From positions 1 to 64,000 of the forward strand of contig URNX01000001.1 in assembly GCA_900549415.1 (NCBI GenBank): a DNA stretch of 64,000 nucleotides. Reading direction: 5' to 3'. A program made the translations under genes and the position numbers. Below are positions 52,783-61,342 of this stretch, in pieces. Within the stretch, counting starts at the first letter, position 1; each line of letters opens with the position of its first letter. The stretch is from an uncultured bacterium. GTDB taxonomy: Bacteria; Verrucomicrobiota; Lentisphaeria; Victivallales; UBA1829. The notes beneath the pieces are model-generated. The model did not search any database, was not told where the DNA came from, and worked only from the letters and a program-made list of their open reading frames with translations.

Positions 52783-53811
52783 ATGAAACGAAAAATCTTT
52801 CTCTTCAACCTCTTTGCCTGCGCGGCGCTTCTCTTCACCGCCTGTTCTTCCGTAAGCGATTCCACGGAAGGCGGAAAATATGCAGACCGTTCCACCTTCG
52901 CAAAAGGGGAAATCAAACTGCCGGCAAACTATAACAAAGACAACTTCCGCAAGATTCTCCTCGGAGTTGTCGTACAGAACGTCAAAATTGATCCCAATAC
53001 AAAAAAACATCTGCCCTCCGCAAATCCGGCGGTCGACCTGAGCACCCGTCTGCAGACGGAAATGGTGAAACTGAAACGCTTCTCCGTCTTCTCCGCGTTC
53101 AACCGCGGCGGCGTCAATGTCTTCCGGGCAATGGAAGACGTCGGCGATGCCAAAATGCCGGAAAATGTGGACATGCGCGCACTCGACCTCGTGCTCACAC
53201 TGAATCTCATGCTCTCGCTTGAGAAACATGAACGTCACAGCGACAACCTCCTGATCTACGAAGTTCAGGTCGACGCCAACCTCGAAAACCTGCGCACGCA
53301 TGAATCCGTATTCGCGGAAAAGGCGAAAGGCGTGGCCCGCAGAGTCGAAAAAATCTCCCTCCGCGGCGAACGAATGGGCGGCTACAAGCAGGATGATATC
53401 CGTCAGGCATTCCTCGAAGCTTCGCTCCAGGCAATCGCCCATATCGCGAACAAACTCGGCAACACCTACCCCGTCGGCGGACGCATCACCGGCATTCTCG
53501 GTGAAAACATGCAGATGGACAAGGGATTTGAGCAGGGTGTCGGCGGCGATATGCAGATGACCGTTTACGCCGTTGTCAACGGAGTCGACCTTCCCCTCGG
53601 CATTGCGGAAGCCCACCCCGGCAAAAACACCTCCAACCTCACGGTCTGGCGCTGGAATACCGACAACAAGTATGCCGCCCGCATCATCAAGGATATGCAG
53701 GAAGACCTCAACTGGGCAAAGAAAAACGAATGCTACGCCGTCAGTCTCCGCATGGCTGTTCCGCCGGAGTGGTCCAGCGGCGACATGAAGACCGAAGACA
53801 GGACAAAGTAA
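52783..53811 (+). CDS. Lipoprotein, possibly CsgG-like fold
   Basis: A 342-aa lipoprotein (lipobox LFTAC, Cys 21). The order of short segments, a strand-rich start, SRLQTEMVKLKRF-like helix, VFSAFNRGGVNVF and a later IRQAFLEASLQAIAHIANKL helix, resembles CsgG/LpoB-type proteins. The match is by eye and uncertain. CsgG-like proteins form outer-membrane pores or activate wall enzymes. It is followed by the LPP20-like protein after 3 nt. Confidence 0.6.
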   Translation: MKRKIFLFNLFACAALLFTACSSVSDSTEGGKYADRSTFAKGEIKLPANYNKDNFRKILLGVVVQNVKIDPNTKKHLPSANPAVDLSTRLQTEMVKLKRFSVFSAFNRGGVNVFRAMEDVGDAKMPENVDMRALDLVLTLNLMLSLEKHERHSDNLLIYEVQVDANLENLRTHESVFAEKAKGVARRVEKISLRGERMGGYKQDDIRQAFLEASLQAIAHIANKLGNTYPVGGRITGILGENMQMDKGFEQGVGGDMQMTVYAVVNGVDLPLGIAEAHPGKNTSNLTVWRWNTDNKYAARIIKDMQEDLNWAKKNECYAVSLRMAVPPEWSSGDMKTEDRTK

Positions 53812-53814
53812 CCT

Positions 53815-55287
53815 ATGAAACCCCTTCGGATACTGGTTCTTCTCTGCGCGGCTCTGCTCTTTTATGCAGTTCCCGAAGCAGCCGGATTCAACGTCAATTC
53901 GATCATCGCCAAAATGGGTGATCAGACCCCGGTCTGCGGACAAAACCCCGAAACCGGATTCTGGATCGTTGCCTATGCGGACGTCTTCCCCGAAAAAGGA
54001 ATGAACGAGAATGAAAAACACGAACTCGGACTCGCCATGGCGAAAAAAGAGATCGCTTCATTCTTCGGAACGACCGTCAAATCCAGCGAACAGTTCTCCT
54101 CCACGGTCAAAGTCTCGGAAGAAAACGGCAAAGAAACATCTTCCGTTGAAGAAGTGCTCAAAGAGGCTGTTTCCGTTGATGTCAATCAGTTCCTCCGGGG
54201 CGTCGCCATTGCGAAAGCCGAAGACAAAGGAGAATTCGTCCGCTACTACTGCTACACTTCCACGCGGATCATCAACGCCGCCGCGGAAATGGAAGCGGAA
54301 AAGAGCAAACTTCCCCCGGATACGGTTCGCGCAGTCGGCTTCGCTCCCGCTCTGGGCGGTGAAAGTACGGAAACTCTCCAGAGAGCGGCGCTGGCTTCGG
54401 CAAAACGCTACGCTGTAGAACAGGTGCTCGGCTCCTCGATCGCCGCGAATACGCAGGTGCAGGATTCCACAAAGATCTATTCCAGAATCTACGCCTCCGC
54501 CTCCGGCTTCGTCGAAGATTTCCGTATCGTCTCCGAAAACAGAACGGCGCAAGGTTACGAAGTGCAGATCATCGCAAAAGTCGCCCGCAACAAACTCATG
54601 CAGGACTACACCGCCTCCTTGAAGGCGATGGGAGACCCCGCTTTCGCGGTTATCACAAACCAGAAAGATCTCTACATGAGTCTCTGCGACTTCTTCTCCG
54701 GACTCGGAATCCGGATCATCGCAAATCCCAAAGCGGCGGATTACCTGATCCTCGCTAACGGAGATTTCCGCGAAGTGATCCATCCCGCTTCACGCCAGAG
54801 CGGAACCCAGCTTTCCCTCTGGATTCGGATTGTCGACCCGAAGACAAATCAGGAACTTTTCGCCATCAAGAACGATCCGCGTAAAGCTGCCGTCTTCTAC
54901 TCCTCCGTGGAGCGCCAGATTGAGCTTTCCGCACAGAAGGCGTTCACTCAGGTCAAAAAGCCGCTGCATGAGAAACTCAATCAGCTTCTCGGCAAAATGG
55001 CAACGACCGGGCGCGAAGTCCGCATTGTCATTGACAACTACACCGAGTCGTTCTCGGATGAACTGCGGATCATCGTCAAAGCGGTGGAGAATATCCCCGG
55101 CAGCTCCAATGTCAACATGAAAGTCAACGACATTGAACAGACCGCGACAATCTCCCTGAACTACACGGCGACCACTGAATCGCTGGAAGGCTTCCTTCAG
55201 GCGCGCTTGAAAAAGGATATCGAATATCCGGTGCGCCGCCCCAAAACCAAAAACATTTCAGCAAACACGCTGACAATGACTTATTAA
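53815..55287 (+). CDS. Secreted protein with LPP20/FlgT-like domains
   Basis: A 490-aa protein with a signal peptide (cleavage near PEAAG, residue ~23). Residues 60-155 hold a domain with AMAKKEIASFFGTTVKSSE and later VNQFLRGVAIAKAE. Residues ~180-260 carry AALASAKRYAVEQVLGSS and GYEVQIIAKVARNKL, as in LPP20/FlgT-type lipoprotein domains. The rest, to ~420, looks like a CsgG/TolB-N-type alpha/beta region. The first domain seems shared with the genes at 55311 and 57327. Role unknown, probably in an outer-membrane assembly. Confidence 0.68.
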   Translation: MKPLRILVLLCAALLFYAVPEAAGFNVNSIIAKMGDQTPVCGQNPETGFWIVAYADVFPEKGMNENEKHELGLAMAKKEIASFFGTTVKSSEQFSSTVKVSEENGKETSSVEEVLKEAVSVDVNQFLRGVAIAKAEDKGEFVRYYCYTSTRIINAAAEMEAEKSKLPPDTVRAVGFAPALGGESTETLQRAALASAKRYAVEQVLGSSIAANTQVQDSTKIYSRIYASASGFVEDFRIVSENRTAQGYEVQIIAKVARNKLMQDYTASLKAMGDPAFAVITNQKDLYMSLCDFFSGLGIRIIANPKAADYLILANGDFREVIHPASRQSGTQLSLWIRIVDPKTNQELFAIKNDPRKAAVFYSSVERQIELSAQKAFTQVKKPLHEKLNQLLGKMATTGREVRIVIDNYTESFSDELRIIVKAVENIPGSSNVNMKVNDIEQTATISLNYTATTESLEGFLQARLKKDIEYPVRRPKTKNISANTLTMTY

Positions 55288-55310
55288 CCAAAAAACGAAA
55301 GGCAAAAAAG

Positions 55311-56099
55311 ATGAAACATCTCGTTCTCGCTCTGCTCGCAGGAGCTCTCGCCATCACTCCGCTGATGGGTGTCGCACAAGGTCAGGACGCAAACTCCAGA
55401 TTCCAGGCAATGGCCAATATGGATGATGGCGTTCAGAACATCAAAAAAGATGCGAACGGCAACATCATTTCCTTGATGGTCATTGGAAAAGGAAAAGTTC
55501 CTCGTTCCATGTCCAAACAAAGAGGCAAACAGTACGCTTCTAAAGAAGCTATCAGAAATGCAAGAAACGCCTTTGCACAGTTTTTGAACACCCATGTCAC
55601 GTGGGAAGAAAATGCTGCAGGCGCAACTGTCGTCAAAGAAAAAGGATCCGCTGCAGGCGATGACGGTCCGGCTGTATCAAACGAAGAAAGTTCTTCGACC
55701 CAGGTAACAGCAGAACAAAGCAAGCAGTATTCTAGCGCAGCTCTCTCCGGACTCCGCCAAGTTTGGGGAGGCTACGATGAAGATGGAATGCGTGTTGTTA
55801 TTCTCGGCTGGAAAATGAGCGACTGCGAAGGAATTGCCCGAGCCTCCAAAGCGATGGGCAAAACCGCCCGCACTTCCGTGAATGAAGCTAAGGCTCTGGA
55901 AGGAGCACACCGTCAGGATCCCGATGCCGCCTACCAGAAGGCTGAAGGCTCCTCTTCCGGCGCGGCGGCGTCCTCGAACTCCGATGCGAACGCCAACTCC
56001 AATGCAAACGCGAACTCCAACTATTCCGCTGGATACGGCCCCAACGGCACCCCGACCCGCACTTCTGCGGCCTCTGCGGATGCTGATGACTTCTTTTGA
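55311..56099 (+). CDS. Secreted protein with Asn/Ala/Ser repeat tail
   Basis: A 262-aa protein with a signal peptide (cleavage near VAQGQ, residue ~25). A domain of ~130 residues begins DDGVQNIKKDANGNIIS and continues ASKEAIRNARNAFAQFLN, related to the domains at 53815 and 57327. The C-terminal ~60 residues are low complexity: Ser, Ala, then SDANANSNANANSNY, like a flexible linker. The gene starts 23 nt after the previous stop. Function unknown. Confidence 0.72.
   Translation: MKHLVLALLAGALAITPLMGVAQGQDANSRFQAMANMDDGVQNIKKDANGNIISLMVIGKGKVPRSMSKQRGKQYASKEAIRNARNAFAQFLNTHVTWEENAAGATVVKEKGSAAGDDGPAVSNEESSSTQVTAEQSKQYSSAALSGLRQVWGGYDEDGMRVVILGWKMSDCEGIARASKAMGKTARTSVNEAKALEGAHRQDPDAAYQKAEGSSSGAAASSNSDANANSNANANSNYSAGYGPNGTPTRTSAASADADDFF
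55975..56025 (+). repeat. Coding repeat (Asn-Ala-Asn-Ser)
   Basis: A run of near-identical 6-bp and 12-bp units encoding SNSDANANSNANANSNY in the tail of the secreted protein. It may be variable in length. Confidence 0.65.
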
Positions 56100-56125
56100 T
56101 TAAAAGCACTCTCTGAACTCCACTT

Positions 56126-56168
56126 GCGGGGAGAATCTGTTCCTCTCCTTTACACAGGTTCTCCCCGC
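56126..56168 (+). terminator. Intercistronic hairpin in the envelope cluster
   Basis: GCGGGGAGAA-t-CTG pairs with CAG-g-TTCTCCCCGC, 13 pairs with one mismatch and a 15-nt loop. The following TCTTAAAAA is a poor T run, so it may attenuate or protect mRNA and not fully stop transcription. Confidence 0.5.
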
Positions 56169-56193
56169 TCTTAAAAATCATGCAGGAGCAATT

Positions 56194-57150
56194 ATGAAAA
56201 AATATCTGATGTTTCTTTTTCTGAGCGGAACACTTGCACTCACCGCCGCAGAATATAAATTCCATCTTCCTGTACAATCTACTGCATCGGTGGAAGAACA
56301 GAACGGGAACTTTCTCATCGAATGCCGCTTTGCGCCGACTCGCGCGCTGAGCAAAGCGACCAACCGCAAGATTGATTTCCGCCATGCTCAAAAAATCGTC
56401 CACAACGCTCTCCGTGCGCATGTCTCCCCGAAAGCCGGAACGATCTCGTTCTCCGGTCTGCAGAATGTGAAACCGCCGACCTATGACGGCAATAAATCCT
56501 GTTCTTATTACTTCTCCATTCCGAAAAACGGCGTCCGTCCCGTTGCCGCCGCCCCAGCCCAAGCCCGGTCTCAAACCAAAGCGCCGGCACCGGCTCCGCA
56601 GACTGCATCCGCCAAACCGGCAGCAAAGCAACCCGAAAAACAACAGTCCGCACCCAAAACTCCGGTTGTGACAAATCCGGGCGCACCTTTGATTACCGAT
56701 AATGATTTGCGGAATCTTGGCTTTGCCGGTTACAGCATCCGACTGAAAGAAGACCTGGTAGCCTCTCTGGAAGATTTTGAGGAACAGCTCTCCGCTCTGA
56801 ACGGAAGGGACATGGAAACACTCAACCGGCTTCTTGCTTTGAAGCAGAACTTGAAACAGCAAGTTGCAGAATTGAAGCGGAAAATTTCACAGGATTCGCT
56901 CCTTGTCGCCTCGGATATCGAGACCATTTCCAATGCCCTTGACCGCAAAGCCGGGACATTGCAGGAATCAATCAGGAAATACGCGGACTCTTTGCTTCAG
57001 GAACTCTTAGCGGAAAACAAAAATGAACTTGCAAAGCTCAAGCGTGATCTCCAATCCGCCGCCCCCGAAGAAAAAGAGGATATCGAGGAACTTATCCGTG
57101 AAATGGAAAAATCCCTCTCACTCCTTCAAAAAGCGCAAACAAAGCTATAA
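56194..57150 (+). CDS. Secreted coiled-coil protein
   Basis: A 318-aa protein with a signal peptide (cleavage near LTAAE, residue ~19). Residues 20-110 form a short beta-like domain. Residues ~115-160 are rich in Pro, Ala and Gln, a linker. From ~180 to the end there is a strong coiled coil (LLALKQNLKQQVAELKRKIS and more). It may tether two layers of the envelope. No family is recognised. The small membrane protein follows 15 nt later. Confidence 0.72.
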   Translation: MKKYLMFLFLSGTLALTAAEYKFHLPVQSTASVEEQNGNFLIECRFAPTRALSKATNRKIDFRHAQKIVHNALRAHVSPKAGTISFSGLQNVKPPTYDGNKSCSYYFSIPKNGVRPVAAAPAQARSQTKAPAPAPQTASAKPAAKQPEKQQSAPKTPVVTNPGAPLITDNDLRNLGFAGYSIRLKEDLVASLEDFEEQLSALNGRDMETLNRLLALKQNLKQQVAELKRKISQDSLLVASDIETISNALDRKAGTLQESIRKYADSLLQELLAENKNELAKLKRDLQSAAPEEKEDIEELIREMEKSLSLLQKAQTKL

Positions 57151-57165
57151 TCAGGAGAATACCCC

Positions 57166-57300
57166 ATGTTCTGGCTTCTGAAAAAAGGTTGTGGCTGTCT
57201 GATTCTCTTAATCCTCCTTGCAATCGCGCTTTACTTCTTTTCAGATAAACTTCTGCCCGGCAATCCGGGCAATCAACCAAACATAATAACAGCAGAATAA
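57166..57300 (+). CDS. Small membrane protein (44 aa)
   Basis: A 44-residue protein starting MFWLLKKGCGCLILLILLAI, with one transmembrane helix (about residues 9-26) and a short tail rich in Pro, Gly and Asn. CAGGAG lies 9 nt before the ATG. It is placed tightly between two larger genes of the cluster (15 and 26 nt gaps), which supports a real gene. It has the look of a small accessory subunit. Confidence 0.65.
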   Translation: MFWLLKKGCGCLILLILLAIALYFFSDKLLPGNPGNQPNIITAE

Positions 57301-57326
57301 ACAACACCTGCAAAAAGGAAACACAG

Positions 57327-58070
57327 ATGAAAACCTTGAAAACGATCGTTGTAATTGCCGCCCTCATCCTCAGTGCAGGAGCCGGGTTCTTTGTCAATTA
57401 CTACCTCATGAACAAAAACGAAGATCTGAATCTAAAGACAGAAAAGGAAGTAGAAAAAGAACATCCCTATTTTGCTTTGGATGGAGTTTGCTCGGTCAAG
57501 AAGAATTCTAACAATGAAGTAGTATCCTTTATTGTAAACCAACGCCACTATGCTTCAAAAAAGGAAGAATTAAAGCCTTCGCTTCATCAGGAAGTTGAAC
57601 TGAAAGCTTTCATGGAAATTCTTAGAGAAGTGGCATTGTTTTTAGATGGTCAAATCAAGCGAAAGCGCACCGAAGCACAACTAAAAATCGGAAACTTCAG
57701 TTTTTCCAGCAGCGAAGAAACTTCAGAGGAAACAAAAGGCTCAACAGAAACAATGTCCGTCAAATCTGAATATACTTTAATGCGCAAAAATAAGCAAATT
57801 CTCGAATATACAACGTCTCTCTTTGCCCAAACATCAGCAAAAGGCAAAGACTCTGCCTGGGGAAAAGAAAAACTCACGATGAGCGAAGAATTAAAACGTA
57901 CAGACTATGCGTTTTATCAACTTCTGCAGCAAATTCAGAGGGAGAGCGGCATCAAAATTACGGTAAAAACCTGCAGAGTCAAAGATGAATACGGCAGCTA
58001 TTCGCTTTATATGAGGGCTTTTTTCAAACTTCCCGTTAAAAACGATGCCGGCAATAATCCTTCCAAATGA
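57327..58070 (+). CDS. Membrane-anchored protein related to its neighbours
   Basis: A 247-aa protein with an N-terminal membrane helix (residues ~7-28) and a soluble domain. It starts LDGVCSVKKNSNNEVVSFIV, which lines up with DDGVQNIKKDANGNIISLMV of the 55311 product (D-G-V-x2-[VI]-K-K-x5-[IV]-[IV]-S). It has more A and T than its neighbours. The next gene overlaps its stop by 4 nt. Function unknown. Confidence 0.7.
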   Translation: MKTLKTIVVIAALILSAGAGFFVNYYLMNKNEDLNLKTEKEVEKEHPYFALDGVCSVKKNSNNEVVSFIVNQRHYASKKEELKPSLHQEVELKAFMEILREVALFLDGQIKRKRTEAQLKIGNFSFSSSEETSEETKGSTETMSVKSEYTLMRKNKQILEYTTSLFAQTSAKGKDSAWGKEKLTMSEELKRTDYAFYQLLQQIQRESGIKITVKTCRVKDEYGSYSLYMRAFFKLPVKNDAGNNPSK

Positions 58071-58840
58071 GCATTCCGGACTATCTTCTGCAAGCGTTCA
58101 AGTCCTCCCTCCTCATTCTCGGGGGAGGAGTGCTGCCGCTGCTCGCGGCGGCGTTTGTCATGCAGATCATCGCAAACATCCTCAGAAAACTGTTGAGAAC
58201 AAGGCTCGGCAACGGATATATCTATCTCACAGCACCGGGAGTTATGCTCCATGAACTCGGACACGCTTTCTTCTGTCTCGTCTTCCGGCACAAAATCATC
58301 GAAATGCAACTCTTCGCGCCCGATGACAACGGAACACTCGGATACGTTCTACATACATACAACCCGAACAGTCTTTATCAAAGAATCGGGAACTTCTTCA
58401 TAGGAACAGGTCCCGTATGGGGCGGACTCGCCGCGCTCGTGCTCCTCTCCCGCCTTCTGCTCCCGTCCGCCATGCTTGAGGGGAACTCGGCGATGGAGCA
58501 GATTCAGCATTTCTTCTCCGGACTCGCAACCCTAGCTTTCTGGAAAAGCCGGCAGAGCTGGCTCTGGATTTATCTCTCGCTCACCATCGTCTCGCACATT
58601 ACTCTGAGCACGCCGGACCTCAAGGGCGCAGGCGACGGGTTCTGTGCAATCGTTCTGACCGTTCTTCTCGTGAACCTCCTGTTCGGCTGGTGCGGGAACT
58701 GGGCGGAACACGTCTGGCACTATGAACTTGCCCTGCTCTCCCGGTGTTCCACACTCATGATCACCATTCTCATTCTCAATGCCGTCTGCATTCTCCCCGG
58801 CATGGCGCTTGCAATGATTCTGCCGCGCGCCACCCGATAA
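58067..58840 (+). CDS. Membrane metallopeptidase, M50-like
   Basis: A 257-aa polytopic protein with five to seven helices. MLHELGHAFF (HExxH, His 62 to His 66) lies inside a hydrophobic stretch, as in M50 site-2-type proteases and the DUF3267-like group. A second metal ligand is not obvious. It might cut or process a membrane protein, perhaps one of the cluster. Its start overlaps the previous stop by 4 nt (ATGA). It is the last gene of the cluster. Confidence 0.72.
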   Translation: MSIPDYLLQAFKSSLLILGGGVLPLLAAAFVMQIIANILRKLLRTRLGNGYIYLTAPGVMLHELGHAFFCLVFRHKIIEMQLFAPDDNGTLGYVLHTYNPNSLYQRIGNFFIGTGPVWGGLAALVLLSRLLLPSAMLEGNSAMEQIQHFFSGLATLAFWKSRQSWLWIYLSLTIVSHITLSTPDLKGAGDGFCAIVLTVLLVNLLFGWCGNWAEHVWHYELALLSRCSTLMITILILNAVCILPGMALAMILPRATR

Positions 58841-58856
58841 AATCACGTCTTCCGCC

Positions 58857-58884
58857 TTGAAAAATCAATTTTTCCGAATATATT
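58857..58884 (+). promoter_or_regulatory. Promoter of the second ECF operon
   Basis: TTGAAA (58857-58862), a 16-bp spacer and TATATT (58879-58884), overlapping the region right after the metallopeptidase gene. Confidence 0.65.
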
Positions 58885-58922
58885 AAAAAATCATTACAAT
58901 AAAACAGACGGTGCTGCGTTAC

Positions 58923-59486
58923 ATGGATATGAAAAACGAACAGACAGACGAAGAGCTCATCCGCGCGTATCTCGACGGAAACGCCGGAGCCTTCGATACG
59001 CTCTATGAACGGTACAAGCGGCCGCTCTACGCCTATCTGAACAAAATGCTCGGAAGCCGCGCGCTCGCCGATGACGTCTTTCAGCAGGTCTGGCTGCGCA
59101 TTATCCGCAGTCTCGGAGCATACGAGGGACGGCAGAAGTTTTTCAGCTGGGCCTCCATGATCGCCCACAATCTCGCGATCGACCAGTTCCGCAGGACAAA
59201 AAAATCCGCGGAGGTTTCTCTCGATGATGAGGAGGCGGCGCCGTGTGAACCGGTCTCTCATGCGGAGCCGTGGCGCGATATGCACAACCGCGAACTCGCA
59301 AAGGCGCTTCAAAGCGCGGCGGATTCGCTCGCGGAGGAACAGAAGGAAGTCTTCCTGCTCCGTCAGGAGGGGCTCTCCTTCAAAGAGATCGCGGAGGTTC
59401 AGAAATGTTCGATCAACACCGTTCTGGGGCGGATGCAATATGCGCTCCGGAACTTAAGAAAACAACTCGCGGAATGGGTATCCTGA
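58923..59486 (+). CDS. ECF-type RNA polymerase sigma factor
   Basis: A 187-aa ECF factor. Region 2 has DELIRAYLDGNAGAFDTLYE-like and LADDVFQQVWLRI, and region 4 has LRQEGLSFKEIAEVQKCSINTVLG-like sequence. RpoE-type spacing is normal. The start is uncertain: ATG at 58923, ATG at 58929 or GTG at 58911, with no good ribosome binding site. It is followed 14 nt later by an anti-sigma gene, so it forms a regulatory pair. Confidence 0.9.
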   Translation: MDMKNEQTDEELIRAYLDGNAGAFDTLYERYKRPLYAYLNKMLGSRALADDVFQQVWLRIIRSLGAYEGRQKFFSWASMIAHNLAIDQFRRTKKSAEVSLDDEEAAPCEPVSHAEPWRDMHNRELAKALQSAADSLAEEQKEVFLLRQEGLSFKEIAEVQKCSINTVLGRMQYALRNLRKQLAEWVS

Positions 59487-59500
59487 AAGGAGGAACCGAT

Positions 59501-59947
59501 ATGAAAACTTGTCCGGAAGTCATAGAAGCAATCGCATCCGGTCTCCCGCGCGATGCGGAAACGGAACGCCATATCGCGGAATGTCCCGACTGCGCGCTGT
59601 TCCTCCGCATGTCCGCCCTCGAAAACACCGGAGGAGCAGAAGTTCCCGCGCATCTGGATGCGGCAATTCTCGCGGAGGCGCGCCGCCATGCAGCACACCG
59701 CACATTCCGTCTGTGGAAAATCGCCCTGCCGATCGCGGCGTCGTTCGCAGTTGCGTTCGGGCTCGCATTCTACTCGCTCATGCCGTCCGTGCCGGAAAAG
59801 CCGGAAGCACCGGCGGTCGCGCAGACGGTTCCGTCGCTGTTTGATTATGATGACAGTCTGATCGCGCTTTCCTGCGATGTAGCCGACGGAGCACAGCTGC
59901 TCTCCTGCGCTGACGAATTCACGAATCAAGGAGTACAAACCATATGA
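59501..59947 (+). CDS. Zinc-binding anti-sigma factor
   Basis: A 148-aa protein. The N-terminal part has Cys 4 and the ZAS motif His 24-X3-Cys 28-X2-Cys 31 (HIAECPDC), which binds zinc and the sigma factor. A transmembrane helix follows (about residues 75-95), then a short outer tail. It would hold the ECF factor at the membrane until an envelope signal arrives. AAAGGAGG precedes the ATG. It overlaps the next gene by 4 nt. Confidence 0.86.
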   Translation: MKTCPEVIEAIASGLPRDAETERHIAECPDCALFLRMSALENTGGAEVPAHLDAAILAEARRHAAHRTFRLWKIALPIAASFAVAFGLAFYSLMPSVPEKPEAPAVAQTVPSLFDYDDSLIALSCDVADGAQLLSCADEFTNQGVQTI

Positions 59948-60519
59948 AAAAAATTCTGTTTCTTCTCACCGTTCTTCTCATTTCCGCCGTTGCGGAAGCG
60001 AGACCGCCGGAAAACGGAGCTCCGCCACCGCCGCCCCCCGGACGTCATCCGCTGCTGATCGCTTTGGAATCGAAGGATTTCACTGATGCGGAACGCGCCG
60101 AGCTGAAAGCACTCGCAGCGAAGGATCCGCGCAAATTCGAAAAGGCAATGCGCAAACATTTCTTCAAGAGCCGACAGGCGAAGGCGCAGAAGCTGCTTGC
60201 GCTCCGCGAAGCCTGGCTCAACGCTCAGACGGAAGAGCTTCGGAAAGCCGCGCTCGAAAAACTTAAAACCGCGCTCCGTGAAGATGTGGAGGAACATCTC
60301 GAATTCCAGAAAAAACTGCTTCAGGATACCGAAGAGAACATCCGGAACATGGAACGGCGTCTGGCGGCAATGAAACTGCGGTACGAAAAACATTCCGCCG
60401 GGAAAGAAAAATATCTGGAAAAGCGCCTGAACGAACTCACCGCGAAGGAGGCGCCGAAGCGTCTGGTCCGCGAGGCCAACGGCGACTTCTCTCGTCCGCC
60501 GCGTCCGCCGAAACATTGA
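59944..60519 (+). CDS. Secreted helical protein, Spy/CpxP-like or RseA-partner
   Basis: A 191-aa protein with a signal peptide (cleavage near AEARP, residue ~20), a Pro-rich stretch (PPPPPPGRHP) and a long charged helix region (residues ~40-165, many Glu, Arg, Lys, Leu) with a Pro-rich end. Its size, extracytoplasmic location and place behind an anti-sigma gene resemble periplasmic stress sensors such as Spy, CpxP or CnrX-type proteins. No LTxxQ motif is seen, so the family is unsure. It overlaps the anti-sigma gene by 4 nt. Confidence 0.68.
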   Translation: MKKILFLLTVLLISAVAEARPPENGAPPPPPPGRHPLLIALESKDFTDAERAELKALAAKDPRKFEKAMRKHFFKSRQAKAQKLLALREAWLNAQTEELRKAALEKLKTALREDVEEHLEFQKKLLQDTEENIRNMERRLAAMKLRYEKHSAGKEKYLEKRLNELTAKEAPKRLVREANGDFSRPPRPPKH

Positions 60520-60520
60520 G

Positions 60521-61303
60521 ATGAAATATCTTCTGCTGTTTGCTGTCTTCTTCTCCGCGGTTCACTGTTCTGCGGCGGAGAAGATTGTTTCCTTAAGCCC
60601 GAATCTGACCGAAATCATCTGTCTGCTCGGCGGGATCGATGCTCTCTGCGGGCGCTCCTCCGCCTGCGATTACCCGGAAGAAGTCCGCAAGGTTCCCGTC
60701 GCCGGAAGTTTCGGGAAAGCGAATCCGGAAGCGGTGCTGGCATCCGGCGCAACAACCGTGGTTACGGCAACGGACCGCGCGCCGCAGGAGCGGGCGCTTC
60801 TGGAACAGGCGGGAATCCGGTATCTCATCATTCCCGCGAAATCTCTCGCCGATTACGAATCCGCGCTCCGCACGCTCGGAATACTGCTGGGGAAAAGCAG
60901 GGAGGCGGAAGCGGAAATTCAGAAAAATCGCCGCGCGTTTGCACGGTTTCACAAATCAAAAAATCCGCCGTCTGTCTTTGTCATGATCTCCCCCTCACCG
61001 CTCTGCACGGCAGGACGCCGCACATTCATTCACGAACTGATTGAGCTTGCCGGCGGACACAACATCGCGGGAACGGAGGAGCGCGAATATTTCACCGTTT
61101 CGCCCGAATGGGTTCTGCAGCGGAATCCCGACATTCTGATTTCCTGCGGCGTCACACTGCCTCCGGATTCCATCCTGCGCGGCACAAAAGCGGCGCGGAC
61201 GGGAAAAGTGCTGACGAAACTTGATCCCTCCCTGCTCTACCGTCTGGGACCGCGCACAATCGAGGCGGCACGAAAGCTGAATGAGTATTTTTACCGCCCG
61301 TAA
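60521..61303 (+). CDS. BtuF-like periplasmic binding protein
   Basis: A 260-aa protein with a signal peptide (cleavage near CSAAE, residue ~20). It has the class III binding-protein pattern: RIVSLSPNLTEIICLLGG-like start, LCGRSSACDYPEE, and LIELAGGHNIAG later. This is typical of BtuF/cobalamin or heme-type receptors. No permease or ATPase is next to it, so it would work with a transporter encoded elsewhere. It starts 1 nt after the previous stop, within the sigma-anti-sigma operon, which is an odd place for it. Confidence 0.85.
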   Translation: MKYLLLFAVFFSAVHCSAAEKIVSLSPNLTEIICLLGGIDALCGRSSACDYPEEVRKVPVAGSFGKANPEAVLASGATTVVTATDRAPQERALLEQAGIRYLIIPAKSLADYESALRTLGILLGKSREAEAEIQKNRRAFARFHKSKNPPSVFVMISPSPLCTAGRRTFIHELIELAGGHNIAGTEEREYFTVSPEWVLQRNPDILISCGVTLPPDSILRGTKAARTGKVLTKLDPSLLYRLGPRTIEAARKLNEYFYRP

Positions 61304-61342
61304 GGTTTATTTCTGCTCCGGAACGATGTATTTTCAGAAACC

